Of a stretch of 64,000 nucleotides of DNA, positions 51,751-63,483 are shown piece by piece. The translations under genes were made by a program, and so were the position numbers. The DNA is from Roseiflexus sp. (GTDB taxonomy: Bacteria > Chloroflexota > Chloroflexia > Chloroflexales > Roseiflexaceae): positions 1-64,000 of the forward strand of contig JANXAL010000046.1 in NCBI GenBank assembly GCA_025062325.1, read 5' to 3'. The notes below the pieces were generated by a model. That model worked only from the letters and a program-made list of their open reading frames with translations, had not been told where the DNA came from and searched no databases. Every line of letters starts with the position of its first letter. Position 1 is the first letter of the stretch.

Positions 51751-53037
51751 CTACGCGACGCCGCAGAAGCGCAGGGCGACCAGCGCCAGCGTTTGCGTTA
51801 CGGTGCGCAGGTCAGCAATGGCGACTCGTTCGTTGGGACGGTGGGCATCGCGCACATCCCCCGGCCCGAAGAGGATGGTCGGGGTTCGCCCCTCATTCAC
51901 GAGCAGGCGCATATCGGCGCCATACGGCATGCCTTCGAATACGGCTGGCGCGCCGGTGATGTCAGCAAACGCAGCGGCGGCGGTCTGCACTAGCGGATGG
52001 TCGATGGGAGTGCTAGCAGGTGCAAATTGACCGCCCCACCACTCGACGAGCGGTGGATGCTCCTGGAGCCATGGATCAGATTGCGCAGCACGCGCAACCG
52101 CTTCTTCCAGCATCCGCCGCGCGGCTTCGAGGTCTTCGCCAACCGCCACGCCGTACCGCCCTTCGGCGACGAGCGTTTCAGCAACAGTCGAAGCCCACGC
52201 TCCGGCGCGCACCACGCCGATGCACAGCGCATACGGGAGTGTATAACGGCGGTAGAGACGGCTGATCGGATCGTCTCGCAGCCGGGCTGCCGCGTTACGC
52301 GCGGCCTCCAGGTCCATTAGCGCCTGGTAGATTGGAAAGAACTTTTCGATTGCGCTGACTCCGTCCTCACGCACGCACCCATGCGCAGCCGCGCCGGGAA
52401 CGGTCAGGCGAAAGTTGAGCGCCCCCGCCTGAGCCGGTGCAATACGCAGTTCGGTTGGCTCGACGACTATTGCGCCATCGCCAGTGTAACCGCGCCGCAC
52501 AGTGGCGAGCGTGCCGCATCCCCCGTCTTCCTCGCCAATCACGCTCTGGATGAGCAGGCGCCCCTTCAGGCGCACGCCAGCGTCGCAGATGGCTTTCGCA
52601 GCGAAGATGGCACACGCCAGCCCGCCCTTCATATCGAGCGCGCCACGCCCGTACACAAAGCCGTCAGCAATCGTCGCCTGCCATGGCGGGAAACGCCACA
52701 GCGACTCGTCTCCGGCTGGCACAACATCAACGTGCCCGTTGAAGATCAGGGTCGGTCCATTCCCCAGCCCGCTGGCGCCCACGACCCCCAACCCGCGCTG
52801 GCGCTCCGCTTCCGCCGAAAACGCTGGATGGCGGCGCAGTTCATCGAAATCGATCTCCCAGACATCCATCTCGCACCCCAAGCGTTCCAGGGATGCTGCA
52901 ACGTACTCCTGCGCCGCCACTTCGCCGAGTGAACCGTCGAGACTCGGGATCGCTACCAGGTCGCTGAGGAACGCCAATAATCCTCGTATGTCAATCGCTT
53001 CGATGACTGCGCGCTCGACCGGATCAGTGACTGTCAT
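51751..53037 (-). CDS. M20 family metallopeptidase (ArgE/DapE type)
   Basis: A 428-residue zinc hydrolase. FNGHVDVVPAGDESLWRFPP carries the first metal ligands, GRGALDMKGG the second, and SVIGEEDGGCG the catalytic Glu pair, with the lid domain (LRLTVPGAAAHGCVREDGVS) in the middle. The final ligand is in RDAHRPNERV. It resembles acetylornithine or succinyl-diaminopimelate deacylases; the substrate cannot be fixed. It starts 5 bases after the stop of the dimethylargininase-like remnant. Confidence 0.92.
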   Translation of the reverse strand: MTVTDPVERAVIEAIDIRGLLAFLSDLVAIPSLDGSLGEVAAQEYVAASLERLGCEMDVWEIDFDELRRHPAFSAEAERQRGLGVVGASGLGNGPTLIFNGHVDVVPAGDESLWRFPPWQATIADGFVYGRGALDMKGGLACAIFAAKAICDAGVRLKGRLLIQSVIGEEDGGCGTLATVRRGYTGDGAIVVEPTELRIAPAQAGALNFRLTVPGAAAHGCVREDGVSAIEKFFPIYQALMDLEAARNAAARLRDDPISRLYRRYTLPYALCIGVVRAGAWASTVAETLVAEGRYGVAVGEDLEAARRMLEEAVARAAQSDPWLQEHPPLVEWWGGQFAPASTPIDHPLVQTAAAAFADITGAPAVFEGMPYGADMRLLVNEGRTPTILFGPGDVRDAHRPNERVAIADLRTVTQTLALVALRFCGVA

Positions 53038-53041
53038 CGCA

Positions 53042-53265
53042 CTATCCTCGCAAAATCGGACGTGTCGGGCAGGTAGGTCCGCCTTCCGCCTTGAGCGAAA
53101 TCTCGTCGCCGCGATAGGTCAGCACTCTGCACCCTGCTGCTTCTAGGCGTTGCTTCGTCAGCGGATTGTTCTCCAGCATCAAGCGCTGCCCCCGGCGCTA
53201 GCGCCAGCACATTCAGTCCCATTGTCGAGAACTCAGAGTCGGGGACCTCAACCACGCAAAAGCCG
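53042..53265 (-). pseudogene. Dimethylargininase-like remnant with frameshift
   Basis: One frame reads VVEVPDSEFSTMGLNVLALAPGAAL and then breaks. The next frame continues MLENNPLTKQRLEAAG and ends GGPTCPTRPILRG, the C-terminal Cys-containing motif of amidinotransferase-type dimethylarginine hydrolases. The frameshift falls near the ALMLEN junction (GCGCTTGATGCTGG). The N-terminal two thirds are absent. It is decayed. Confidence 0.75.
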
Positions 53266-53640
53266 CAGCACTATAGCCCCCTGATAGAACAGGGCGCGCT
53301 GTGTCACGCTGGCGCTGCGGGTTTGCCTCGCCGAACGCCTCGTCTGGCTGCCGCACAACCGCCCGCCGGAGCGGCGCTATCACGCTCTGCGCGCCATAGG
53401 AACGCATTCGCTGTCTCCGCTCTTTCTGAACCTCTGTCCGTCGCAAGCATACCATACCTGACGGTGGGCGCTTCGATGTGGACGGTTCTGCTTGCGGTCA
53501 GTGACGAGTGATATGTGACAAGTGACGAGGCACCGGAGCGGCGCTCTTCCCGCTGTTCCTGGGAGCCTGGGCATCTTGTCCGCGTATGTCACGCCCTGGA
53601 TCGGCTAGCACCGTGCATGAGCGCTCACGAGGATAGGTTT
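53266..53640. other. Gene-free stretch
   Basis: About 375 bases without a recognisable gene or repeat; frames are short and biased only by G+C content. Confidence 0.6.
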
Positions 53641-53975
53641 TAGCGAACCCTTATGTTGCATCGCTCGTTTTGGGCATCACGCCGCCCTAACTCCCCCTTC
53701 TCCGTTGGTGGGAAAAGGGGGACGCTCACAGGTGTAGGTTTTTCGGCAAGCTCCTGCCTCGCATCGCCTGTTTCAGGCATCACGCCGCCCTAACTCCCCC
53801 CTTCTCCGTTGGTGGGAAAAGGGGGGCGCTCACAGGTGTAGGTTTTTCGGCAAGCTCCTGCCTCGCATCGCCTGTTTCAGGCATCACGCCGCCCTAACTC
53901 CCCCCTTCTCCCCTTGTGGGAGAAGGGGGCGGGGGGATGAGGGGCAAAAGGGCGTCAGAACGCGGCAAACCCACG
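53640..53975. repeat. Family 2 repeats in tandem, three copies
   Basis: CATCACGCCGCCCTAACTCC begins at 53675, 53778 and 53882, a period of 103-104 bases. The copies carry a CTCACAGGTGTAGG / TTTTTCGGCAAGC segment and a TCTCCGTTGGTGGGAAAAGG palindrome. The second and third copies are nearly identical, suggesting recent tandem duplication. Confidence 0.9.
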
Positions 53976-54233
53976 CGCGCAGCGGCAAAGCTTTTTTGAT
54001 ACAATACGAGTTGTACGTGCATTGCCTTTGAGTTTATGAGCCGCCGTCAAGGCAAAAGGTTTTGAGGTTTCTCCGGGGATTATTGTCGATTACGGCGAAT
54101 AGGATTGAGTTATTGGCATTGAGATGCGCTCTCTTTCCCGACGCTCACCGTCGGTGGACGTGCACAGGCTGCTGTTCGAGACAGCTCCACAGGCCCGTTG
54201 AAAGCGCAAAAGCGTAAATACGGAGGCGCTCTG

Positions 54234-54434
54234 ATGAGACTCCTCAGGGTCATCGCTAGCGGCATCATCGGGCAATTCGGGCGCCTGAGCCGGTTCTTCA
54301 GGCGCCCTTCTTCTCAACGCCGCCCTCCTGAACTCGTCGAACTGGAGTCTCAGTTCTATCAGGACGCTGACCAGGATCGCGAGCAGGTCTGGAATCGCCA
54401 GTTTTCCAACTCGATCCGCTCGGGGCGAGGGTGA
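54234..54434 (+). CDS. Small basic protein, unknown
   Basis: A 66-residue protein starting MRLLRVIASGIIGQFGRLSR. It is Arg-rich with one amphipathic helix and ends VWNRQFSNSIRSGRG. GGAGG 7 bases before ATG 54234 supports this start rather than an upstream TTG. No family recognised. It is 21 bases upstream of the RMD1-like gene and likely in its operon. Confidence 0.6.
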   Translation: MRLLRVIASGIIGQFGRLSRFFRRPSSQRRPPELVELESQFYQDADQDREQVWNRQFSNSIRSGRG

Positions 54435-54455
54435 GCGTCTCGTCGAGGCTCTCTT

Positions 54456-55595
54456 ATGACCATAACAACCGACACGCACCCGGTCGCCATATCACGTCTG
54501 CCTGCGGTTGCATCCGCCGTTCTGACCATCTATCAGTTCTTCGACATTGGCGACGCCATCGATCTGGATCAGGCGCAACGCTGCCTGAGTAATCCGTCGG
54601 AACGGCGCGTTCGCCTGCGCACCCGCCAGTCCGAGAGCATCCGCATTGCGCAGCCGCCGCTGCGCGTCGAACTCGGAACTGTGCCGGTCGCCCTGGCAGA
54701 TCACCGTCACCCCGGTGCACTGCGCGCCGTCGTGTACGACCTCGGCGCTGTCGAGATGGCCATCGAAGTGCGCCTGACCGCACCGCTGTCGTGGGAGAAC
54801 ATCGCCGACCTCTTTGCCGCTGCGCAAGACTTGCCAGCTGACATCACAGAGCGCATCACTGCCGCGCTCGATGAGCTAGAAGCGCTCATTCGACCGGCGA
54901 TCTCTCGTCCGCAGCGCTCGTCGGTGGTTGAAGACTACTGCGTGCTGATCGTTGAACGCCTCGACCCGCCATACAATGCCGCCGAACTTGCGGATCACCC
55001 GGTCGTGCGCGCCGCCCTCCTCGGCGAGCGCCGCGCACTCAGCGCAGACGCATCGCGCCTGGTCACGGCGCTCAGTTACTACCCCGACGATCTGGCGCTC
55101 CTGAGCTGGAACGGCGCGTTGTTGATCGAATCGGATGCCGCCGCCGCCACGACCGCCGCCGATATTCTGGCGTTCGCAAATGTCGAACTGCTCCTTATCC
55201 GTTCATATGACGCTGCGCTCGATGCACGTCTGCCAGAGGTCTACCGTCGGATCGCACAAGCCCAGCGACGATTCGCCGTACCGCTCGTGCGCCGCTACAG
55301 TCAGTTGCTCGGCGACGTACAGCGGCTGGTTGCCGAAGTGACCGAAGTGACCGAACAGATCGATAACGCGCTCAAAGTCACCGACGATGTTTACTGGAAC
55401 CGGCTCTACAGCGCGGCGCTCAGTGTGCTGCGCGTGCGCGTCTGGCGTGAGGGGGTCGATCACAAACTAGCGCTGCTGCGCGAAACGTATGCTATGCTCC
55501 ACGCCGACGCCAACTCTGAACGCGCCGCGGCGCTTGAGTGGGCTATTGTACTCCTGATCGTTTTTGAGATTGTGATGGCGCTGTTGGGGAAATGA
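54456..55595 (+). CDS. RMD1/DUF155-like protein
   Basis: A 379-residue protein. The C terminus KLALLRETYAMLHADANSERAAALEWAIVLLIVFEIVMAL, a coiled segment followed by a membrane helix, is typical of the RMD1/DUF155 family, as is LSYYPDDLALLSWNGALLIE. In eukaryotes related proteins act in mitochondrial translation or meiotic division; the bacterial role is unknown. The N terminus is poorly conserved. Confidence 0.7.
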   Translation: MTITTDTHPVAISRLPAVASAVLTIYQFFDIGDAIDLDQAQRCLSNPSERRVRLRTRQSESIRIAQPPLRVELGTVPVALADHRHPGALRAVVYDLGAVEMAIEVRLTAPLSWENIADLFAAAQDLPADITERITAALDELEALIRPAISRPQRSSVVEDYCVLIVERLDPPYNAAELADHPVVRAALLGERRALSADASRLVTALSYYPDDLALLSWNGALLIESDAAAATTAADILAFANVELLLIRSYDAALDARLPEVYRRIAQAQRRFAVPLVRRYSQLLGDVQRLVAEVTEVTEQIDNALKVTDDVYWNRLYSAALSVLRVRVWREGVDHKLALLRETYAMLHADANSERAAALEWAIVLLIVFEIVMALLGK

Positions 55596-55739
55596 GCCTC
55601 CACAGCGTCTAAAGAACCAGAGAGCGCTCATATTCGTATTGCATAGCAAAACCAGCAATGCTGATGCGCTACACCACGCTGAATAGCCGGATTTCACCAT
55701 CTGGAGGGTTTCTCGGCAAAGCTGACGCAAAGGCGCAAG

Positions 55740-56075
55740 GGGTCCGGACGTAGACCTGCGTCGACAGGTCGCGCGCCCTCTGAGCTGCGGGCTAACGAAG
55801 ATTGAGAAATTAGCCCGGCATCGCCGGGACGCTGCGGGCTGAAGTGAAGCCCTGGCTAAGAACGTGAAAGCCCCTTTGGAGCTTCCACGTTCTGAACGAG
55901 GCTGATGGAAATTAGCGCAGGCGGGCCTCGCAGCGCTGGCCCGCAGCTTATGGAGTTCGAGAAATTAATAATTCGGTATCGCCCAGTTAAGCCCGCGAAG
56001 GCAGGCTTCGCAATCGTAGCCCGCGACTAAACAGCCCAGTATTCCTGGGCGCTTCGAGCTAAAGCCCTTGCTGTG
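55740..56075. repeat. Family 3 repeat cluster
   Basis: Contains GTAGACCTGCGTCGACAGG, TTAGCCCGGCATCGCCGGGA and AGCCCGCGAAGGCAGGCTTC with GTAGCCCGCGACT units, plus GAAAGCCCCTTTGGAGCTTC. No gene. Confidence 0.75.
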
Positions 56076-56316
56076 GAACATGTATTCAAAAACCATCGAC
56101 TCTCGCTCAGATCAGGCAAGCCCCTGCAGGGTTGTCGTACACGCAGCAGCGGTCGACAGCGCGTAGCGAGAGCGCGCGTCGCTTCGTCCGCAATTGATCC
56201 ATCAGTCCGGGCGTCGGAAGCGGCGTCTGGCTCTCTAGCAGCCCCTGCGGAGCTTGCGCGTCCTCAGAGCGCGGACTCGAGACCGTAGCGATACTCTGTT
56301 TGCTTCAAGAGAGAAC

Positions 56317-57291
56317 ATGATCATGAACCTCACCGGCTTACACCACGTCACCGCCATTACCGGCGATGCGCCAGGGAATGTGCGCTTCTACACCCAGACG
56401 CTCGGATTGCGTCTGGTGAAGAAAACCGTCAATCAGGACGATGTATCAGCCTATCACCTGTTCTACGGCGATGAGATTGGCAGCGCCGGAACGGAGGTCA
56501 CCTTCTTCGACTGGCCCCATGCCGGTCCGAATGTCCCTGGCATCGGCAGCCTGACCGACATTGCGCTGCGGGTGTCGGGGCGCGACGCTCTCGATTGGTG
56601 GGCGCAACGACTCGATGCCATGCAGGTTCGCCACAGTGGTGTCATCGAACGCAATGGGCGCGCGGCGATCGCCTTCGCCGACCCGGAAGGTCAGCGTCTG
56701 CTGCTGGTCGACGATGGAGGCGCTCCCGGCGGCATCCCCTGGCGCAACGGTCCTGTACCGCCAGAATATGCCATTCGCGGGTTGTACTCGATCACGATCA
56801 TCGCGCGGCGCCCCGAACCGCTGGCGAGCCTGCTCACCGATGCGCTCGGCATGCAGAGAGCAGGAGAGTATCAGCTTTCAGACGACTCTGCGCAGCAGGT
56901 CATCGTCTTCGCCATTGGCGCTGGCGGACCAGGTGCGGAAGTCCACGTCGCCGTGCGCCCCGATCTGCCCCCGGCGCAGGTCGGGATCGGCGGCATTCAC
57001 CACGTGGCGTTCCGCGTGCCTGATGACGAAACGCACCTGCGCTGGCAGCAGCGCCTGGCATCGCTTGGTCTGCGTCCAACGCCGGTGATCGACCGCTACT
57101 ACTTCCGTTCGGTTTACTTCCGCGTCTCGCCTGGCGTATTGTTCGAGATCGCAACCGACGGTCCCGGCTTTGCCACCGATGAGGACCCGGCGCATCTTGG
57201 CGAGCGTCTGGCGCTTCCGCCGTTTCTGGAGCCGTACCGCAGCCAGATTGAGGCAGGGCTGCGACCGCTCTCTGGCGTGTCTCGAAGTTGA
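56317..57291 (+). CDS. Ring-cleaving dioxygenase (glyoxalase superfamily)
   Basis: A 324-residue protein. The first glyoxalase-like domain has LTGLHHVTAITGDAPGNVRFY and KKTVNQDDVSAYHLFYGD. The second has GIGGIHHVAFRVPDD, and FEIATDGPGF holds the third metal ligand (Glu). This fits MhqO-type extradiol dioxygenases for hydroquinone-like compounds. The start ATG 56317 has AAGAGAG upstream. Confidence 0.88.
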   Translation: MIMNLTGLHHVTAITGDAPGNVRFYTQTLGLRLVKKTVNQDDVSAYHLFYGDEIGSAGTEVTFFDWPHAGPNVPGIGSLTDIALRVSGRDALDWWAQRLDAMQVRHSGVIERNGRAAIAFADPEGQRLLLVDDGGAPGGIPWRNGPVPPEYAIRGLYSITIIARRPEPLASLLTDALGMQRAGEYQLSDDSAQQVIVFAIGAGGPGAEVHVAVRPDLPPAQVGIGGIHHVAFRVPDDETHLRWQQRLASLGLRPTPVIDRYYFRSVYFRVSPGVLFEIATDGPGFATDEDPAHLGERLALPPFLEPYRSQIEAGLRPLSGVSRS

Positions 57292-57316
57292 TGCGAAGGC
57301 GCAAGGTCGTGCGAAT

Positions 57317-57360
57317 GGAACACGGATCTGCGCGGATCGAGACGGATTCGCACAGATCGG
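57317..57360. repeat. Family 1 repeat, left arm only
   Basis: A single left arm (GAACACGGATCTGCGCGGAT and on) without the complementary right arm. It follows the dioxygenase stop by about 25 bases. Confidence 0.8.
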
Positions 57361-57524
57361 GTGATGCACTCCTTTCGATGGACAGACGGGAAACCTTCAC
57401 CCAGTACGCCGTTGCGGAAGCAACTCGTTCTATGGTGCAATTGTGGTCGCCTTTACTGCAATTGCCCCGGAGGAGGTCCTCGCGTGATTTGTCAATGGCA
57501 TCCTGGCGCTGCGGGCTGATAGAA

Positions 57525-57830
57525 TAAATATCCCGCTATCCGCCTACCCGCCCGGCGCCTGATGGTTTTTGAAAAATTATTCTGCTATCCGCCTATCCGC
57601 CCGGCGCCTGAAGTCGCGGGCTACGGACAGCGAAGCCCGCCTGCGCGGGCTGGATCCGGCGATGCCAGATTATTTTCTCAAACTCCATAAGCCCTGGCTG
57701 AACAAAATCTCCTCTGGGGCTTCCACGTCCTGAGCGAGGGCTTATGAACATTAAGAATTAAATCCGGTAAAGCCTGCCTTCGCAGGATTCGCAACCGCAG
57801 CCCGCGACTTCAGGCGCCAGGCGGGTGGAC
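57525..57830. repeat. Family 3 repeat cluster
   Basis: Two related segments begin TCCCGCTATCCGCCTACCCG and TTCTGCTATCCGCCTATCCG, followed by GAAGCCCGCCTGCGCGGGCT and CAGCCCGCGACTTCAGGC. No gene; the remainder of the gap (57361-57524 and 57831-57914) holds nothing identifiable. Confidence 0.75.
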
Positions 57831-57914
57831 TCATTCTCATCAGCCCGCAGCGCAGAGGATGTGTGACGCGGCGACGCAGAGGCGCCGAACTTAACGTTCA
57901 TCAGCCCATGGCGA

Positions 57915-59936
57915 TCAACATGCATCGACCTCCACCGATGCGCGAACTTCTACCGACTGCGGCGCGTCTGACGCGCCATTGCCCGACGGCACACAGAGGG
58001 CGTGAACCGCCTGGCGCTGTTCCAGCGTGCCCCAGACAGCGAGCCGGTCGCCAGCCTGCAGCAGCGCTTCAGGACCGGGGTTGGCGATCATCGAGGCGCC
58101 TCGTTCGATAGCGACAATTGTGGCGCCGGTGCGCCAGCGGATGTGGTTCTCGCCGATAGTCTTGCCGTCGAGCGGCGATCCGGCTTCGACCATCATCCAA
58201 GCGAGGCTGGTCGCTGAAGCGGATTTACGCAGCGCATTGATCAGCAACTCTTCCTGGCCCGGCAGCCGCAGCGGGCGATACCCCTGCACACGCACGGTAT
58301 CGGCCAGCATATCGATTGCTTCTGGCGCCATATCGCAGCGCAATAGCGCCTGGCGCACCATCTCGATCCCTGCCTCGAACTCCGGTTGCACGATTTCATC
58401 CACCCCCAGCGGTTGCAGTTCTTCGATCTGCGCCACATTGGCGGCGCGCGCAATTAGCGGCACCGTTGCATTCAACTGACGCACCTGGCGCACCACCTGC
58501 TCCACATCAACGCCACTGGCGACCGCCACCATCACTAGGCGCGCATGCGCCAGCCCGGCCGCCTCCAGCACTACCGGACTGGCGCCGTCGCCGTAGATGA
58601 CCGGCAACCCGGCTTTCTTGGCGCGCTCAACAGCGTTATAATCGTGATCAATCACGATGCATGGCATCCGGAGTTGCTGAAGAGCCCCAGCAGTGTAACG
58701 CCCAACCCGTCCGTAGCCGACGATGATAATATGGTCGCGTAACGTTTGTTCCAGGGCAGAGTGAGCCTCGACCACTGCGCGTGTGCGACGCAACCGCGCC
58801 GCCAGCGGATCGGCGCCTCGCACCGCAAATGGGGTTAATACCATCGTCACCACTGCCGTCGCCAGCACCAGGGTGAAGGTTTCCTGACGGATAGCGTTGG
58901 CATGGAGCCCGACCTCAGCCAGCACGAAGGCAAACTCGCCAATCTGAAACATGCCGAGACCAACCAGGATCGGAATGCCATTGGTATAGCCAAACGCGCG
59001 CGAGATCGCTCCGAAAATCACCATCTTTCCAAGAGCAACGAGCACAACGACCAGCAGCACGATGCCTAAATGATCGAGTAGGAACGCTGGATCGATAAGC
59101 ATGCCAATAGATACAAAGAACAACAAACCAAACAGATCACGGAGAGGACCGATATTGCTCAGCGCGTGATGGCTATGCTCCGACTCGCTCAACACCATGC
59201 CGGCAACAAATGCGCCGAATGCAAACGACAACCCTGCCAGATAGGTTGCATACCCTACGCCAAGCCCAATCGCAACAACTGCGATCAGATAGAGTTCACG
59301 CGATTTCCAGGCAGCAATCTGCCGCAGGATGACGGGCATCAGGCGTGTGCCGCCATACACCATCAGAGCAAGAAAGATCGCAGCGCGAATGATCGCCCAG
59401 CCAAGCGCCGACAATCCCGCGCTGGGGTTCTGTAATGTCGGCAGAATAATGAGCATCGGCACAACCGCCAGGTCCTGCACGATCAGCATGCTCATCATAA
59501 TACGCCCCGCCAGCGAACCGAGCCGTCCCTGCTCGAGCAATGTCTTGAGGATGACCATTGTGCTCGACAGCGCCACAATTGCGCCAAACCAGAGCGACTC
59601 GTATTCGGGCCAGCCAAGCATACGACCAATGCCGAACCCGAACGCCATCGTCACCAGAATTTGAATAGTTGTGCCTGCCAGCGCAATGGCGCGCACCTTT
59701 CCCAGGCGACCCAAATTAAACTCAAGCCCAAGCGCAAAGAGGAGCAGCGCCACACCGATTTCGGCAAGCAGTTCGATGTCGTGAATATTACTGATCGTAA
59801 TTCCGCCAGTGTGAGGACCAACGAGTACGCCGGCAAGAATATACCCCAGAATGAGCGGTTGACCGAACCTTTGTGCGATGAACCCGCCAATGAGCGCCGC
59901 AACGACAATGATGGCAATATCGGCTGCAATCCCCAT
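57915..59936 (-). CDS. Kef/CPA2-type cation:proton antiporter with TrkA domains
   Basis: A 673-residue membrane protein. About 12 helices (1-385) include [19 protein letters not shown] and [13 protein letters not shown], typical for CPA2 antiporters. A TrkA-N nucleotide-binding domain follows ([18 protein letters not shown]), and a TrkA-C domain is near the end. It probably exchanges K+ or Na+ for protons, gated by a nucleotide ligand. ATG 59936 has a near-perfect GAGGAGG 4-6 bases upstream; the extra residues of a longer start lack that support. Confidence 0.92.
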   Translation of the reverse strand: MGIAADIAIIVVAALIGGFIAQRFGQPLILGYILAGVLVGPHTGGITISNIHDIELLAEIGVALLLFALGLEFNLGRLGKVRAIALAGTTIQILVTMAFGFGIGRMLGWPEYESLWFGAIVALSSTMVILKTLLEQGRLGSLAGRIMMSMLIVQDLAVVPMLIILPTLQNPSAGLSALGWAIIRAAIFLALMVYGGTRLMPVILRQIAAWKSRELYLIAVVAIGLGVGYATYLAGLSFAFGAFVAGMVLSESEHSHHALSNIGPLRDLFGLLFFVSIGMLIDPAFLLDHLGIVLLVVVLVALGKMVIFGAISRAFGYTNGIPILVGLGMFQIGEFAFVLAEVGLHANAIRQETFTLVLATAVVTMVLTPFAVRGADPLAARLRRTRAVVEAHSALEQTLRDHIIIVGYGRVGRYTAGALQQLRMPCIVIDHDYNAVERAKKAGLPVIYGDGASPVVLEAAGLAHARLVMVAVASGVDVEQVVRQVRQLNATVPLIARAANVAQIEELQPLGVDEIVQPEFEAGIEMVRQALLRCDMAPEAIDMLADTVRVQGYRPLRLPGQEELLINALRKSASATSLAWMMVEAGSPLDGKTIGENHIRWRTGATIVAIERGASMIANPGPEALLQAGDRLAVWGTLEQRQAVHALCVPSGNGASDAPQSVEVRASVEVDAC

Positions 59937-60492
59937 ATGCGCCTCCTCATGCGGGTATGTGTTTGACCGGGCGAAAGCAGACGCCTGCATCGAAAGGACG
60001 TGTGGCGCAGACTCTCGGAAAAGAGCGGGTTACCTCATGCAAACCTGACTGCTATGACACAACGCCGATGTCTCCGGCGCAGGCGTCTCCGGGGAGGAGT
60101 AACTGTCGTCTATGTGGATGAGCGGACGAAACGCCGCTCTGAGCTACATAGGTCATTATAACGGCATTATCGTTGTTCTGCATGCTAGGGGTTAGATCGC
60201 TTGCCGTAACCTTCCATCTTCCCACCTGCAACCTACGACCTGTCACGTGCACCCGACGCGGGCGCGCCACCCCACGCGGGCGCGCTGGCGGCGTTGGGCA
60301 CGCCAGCGGCGTGCCCCTACTACCTTTCGCCTCTCGCCTCTTACCTCTCGCCTCTTACCTCTTGCCTCTCACCTGATTGCCCATTCCTAACGCATTGCAA
60401 CCTTTTCATCCCCAATCTCGTCATGTACAATTGAAGCGATGGTATGCGCCGGTTTGCTACGTACCATATCGGCGCTGTAAGGGAGCAGAACA
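59937..60492. other. Intergenic region upstream of sigma factor gene
   Basis: About 555 bases without a gene. It contains GGGCACGCCAGCGGCGTGCC (60296-60315), a palindrome of which a variant GGGCGCGCTAGCAGCGCGCC is at 63379-63398, and a low-complexity CCTC-rich run at 60318-60375. Confidence 0.6.
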
Positions 60493-61167
60493 GTGGCTGA
60501 GCCATCTGCGGAACTCATCCGGCGCGCGCAGGCTGGTGACCCTGAGGCGCTGACGCAACTCGTTCTCAGCCAGCAGCAGTACGTGTACAGCATTGCTATG
60601 AGCGTGCTGAAAAATCCCGACGATGCTGCTGACCTGACGCAGGAAGCCTTCATTCGTCTCTTCCGCGCTTTGCCGCAGTATAATGGCGAGAGCCGGTTCA
60701 CGACCTGGCTCTATCGCCTGGTGGTCAATCTAGGGCGCGATGAACTGCGTCGCCGGGGACGACAGGTGCCGCTGGCATCTCCGGCGGACAGCAACGAGGA
60801 ACTCGATACTATCGATGTCGTCGCTGACGATGATCGCTGGGCGGACCCGGAGGAGGCGCTTGACTCGCGCGAGTTGCGCGATGAAGTGCGTCGCGCGCTG
60901 GCCCAACTGGAGGAGCACTATCGCCTGGTGCTGACCCTGTACTACTTCGAGGACATGAAATACACCGATATTGCTGAGATCCTCGATCTGCCGCTCAACA
61001 CCGTCAAAAGCCACATTCGGCGCGGGAAAGAACGATTGGCCGCCATTCTCCAGGAGCAGGAACAACCGCCAGCCGCACGCACATCGCCAGCGCCGAAACC
61101 GGTGGAGACCGGCAGCAGACTTTTCAGTCCGTTTATGCGGCTCCCTGCGCCTGTCGGGGGGAGGTAA
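60493..61167 (+). CDS. ECF-type RNA polymerase sigma factor
   Basis: A 224-residue sigma factor. Region 2 is DDAADLTQEAFIRLFRAL and ESRFTTWLYRLVVNLGRDELRRR; region 4 is YRLVLTLYYFEDMKYTDIAEILDLPLNTVKSHIRRGKERL. The last 40 residues are Pro-rich. The start is GTG 60493 with an AAGGGAG upstream. An anti-sigma-like gene follows after 5 bases, so the pair forms a typical stress-response switch. Confidence 0.95.
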   Translation: MAEPSAELIRRAQAGDPEALTQLVLSQQQYVYSIAMSVLKNPDDAADLTQEAFIRLFRALPQYNGESRFTTWLYRLVVNLGRDELRRRGRQVPLASPADSNEELDTIDVVADDDRWADPEEALDSRELRDEVRRALAQLEEHYRLVLTLYYFEDMKYTDIAEILDLPLNTVKSHIRRGKERLAAILQEQEQPPAARTSPAPKPVETGSRLFSPFMRLPAPVGGR

Positions 61168-61172
61168 GCGCT

Positions 61173-61715
61173 ATGATGAACTGCGACGAAGCTCGCGCAC
61201 TACTGGCGCTGCATACGGAGTCGGAGATTAGCGATGCTGCCTTGCGCGATCATCTTGCCAGTTGCCCTGCGTGCGCCATCTACCATCGGCGCAACCGGAT
61301 CATCGATGCCACACTCCGCGAAGAACTCCGCTGGGAAGTGCCTCCGGTGTTGACCGCGCAATTAATGGCAATTGCACTGCAGGCGTCTCACCTCGCCCCC
61401 GTGTCGCGCCCGCGCCGCTGGTATATTCTGACAGTCTATCTGCTGACCGCCATGGTTATGGCGGTATCGCTGGCAGTTGCATGGACCTACAGTGGCCCCC
61501 TGCTGATGCAGATTGGGCTTGGTGATGCGCTGGAGTGGATGTTCGACATACCAGCGCAGTGGCTGGCGCAGGTGACGCAAACACAGCCCGACTCACAGCG
61601 GATCATTGAGGCTGCGCTGTGGGTGCGCGACCAATTGCTCTGGCTGCTCCTGGCGACCATTCTATGGGCGCTGCTCGACCGCTCGCCGCAGTCTCTGGTC
61701 GCCAAAAGCGAGTAA
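61173..61715 (+). CDS. Anti-sigma factor with zinc finger and membrane segment
   Basis: A 180-residue protein. HLASCPACAIY is the H-x3-C-x2-C site of zf-HC2 anti-sigma proteins. A membrane segment follows at about 90-112 (LTVYLLTAMVMAVSLAVAW), and a second near the C terminus. It probably holds the preceding sigma factor at the membrane until a signal arrives. It begins 5 bases after the sigma gene. Confidence 0.9.
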   Translation: MMNCDEARALLALHTESEISDAALRDHLASCPACAIYHRRNRIIDATLREELRWEVPPVLTAQLMAIALQASHLAPVSRPRRWYILTVYLLTAMVMAVSLAVAWTYSGPLLMQIGLGDALEWMFDIPAQWLAQVTQTQPDSQRIIEAALWVRDQLLWLLLATILWALLDRSPQSLVAKSE

Positions 61716-61764
61716 CACTCCACCGGCAGATTAGCGTCCAGTCTGGCGGAGACCCTTGAGAAAG

Positions 61765-61803
61765 GGCAGGGCGCAAGAGCGCATCAGCTTACAACGCCCT
61801 GCC
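61765..61803. terminator. Possible bidirectional terminator
   Basis: GGCAGGGCG (61765-61773) pairs perfectly with CGCCCTGCC (61795-61803). It lies between the convergent anti-sigma and enolase genes. There is no T-run, so support is moderate. Confidence 0.4.
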
Positions 61804-61899
61804 TGATCATTGTTCGAAAAGGTCGACGAGAAGACGTAAAGCCTTGCAATCACCACTTTCCAACTCTGCGCGTTCGCGCCTTTGCGTCAGTTTTCTGGA

Positions 61900-63483
<1,584 letters not shown>

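Noticed and set aside
59937-60180. Possible c-di-AMP (ydaO-type) riboswitch upstream of the Kef antiporter
   Set aside because: GC-rich stems such as CCGGAGACGCC are present, but the conserved core sequences of the family are not recognised. An Rfam RF00379 search would settle it.
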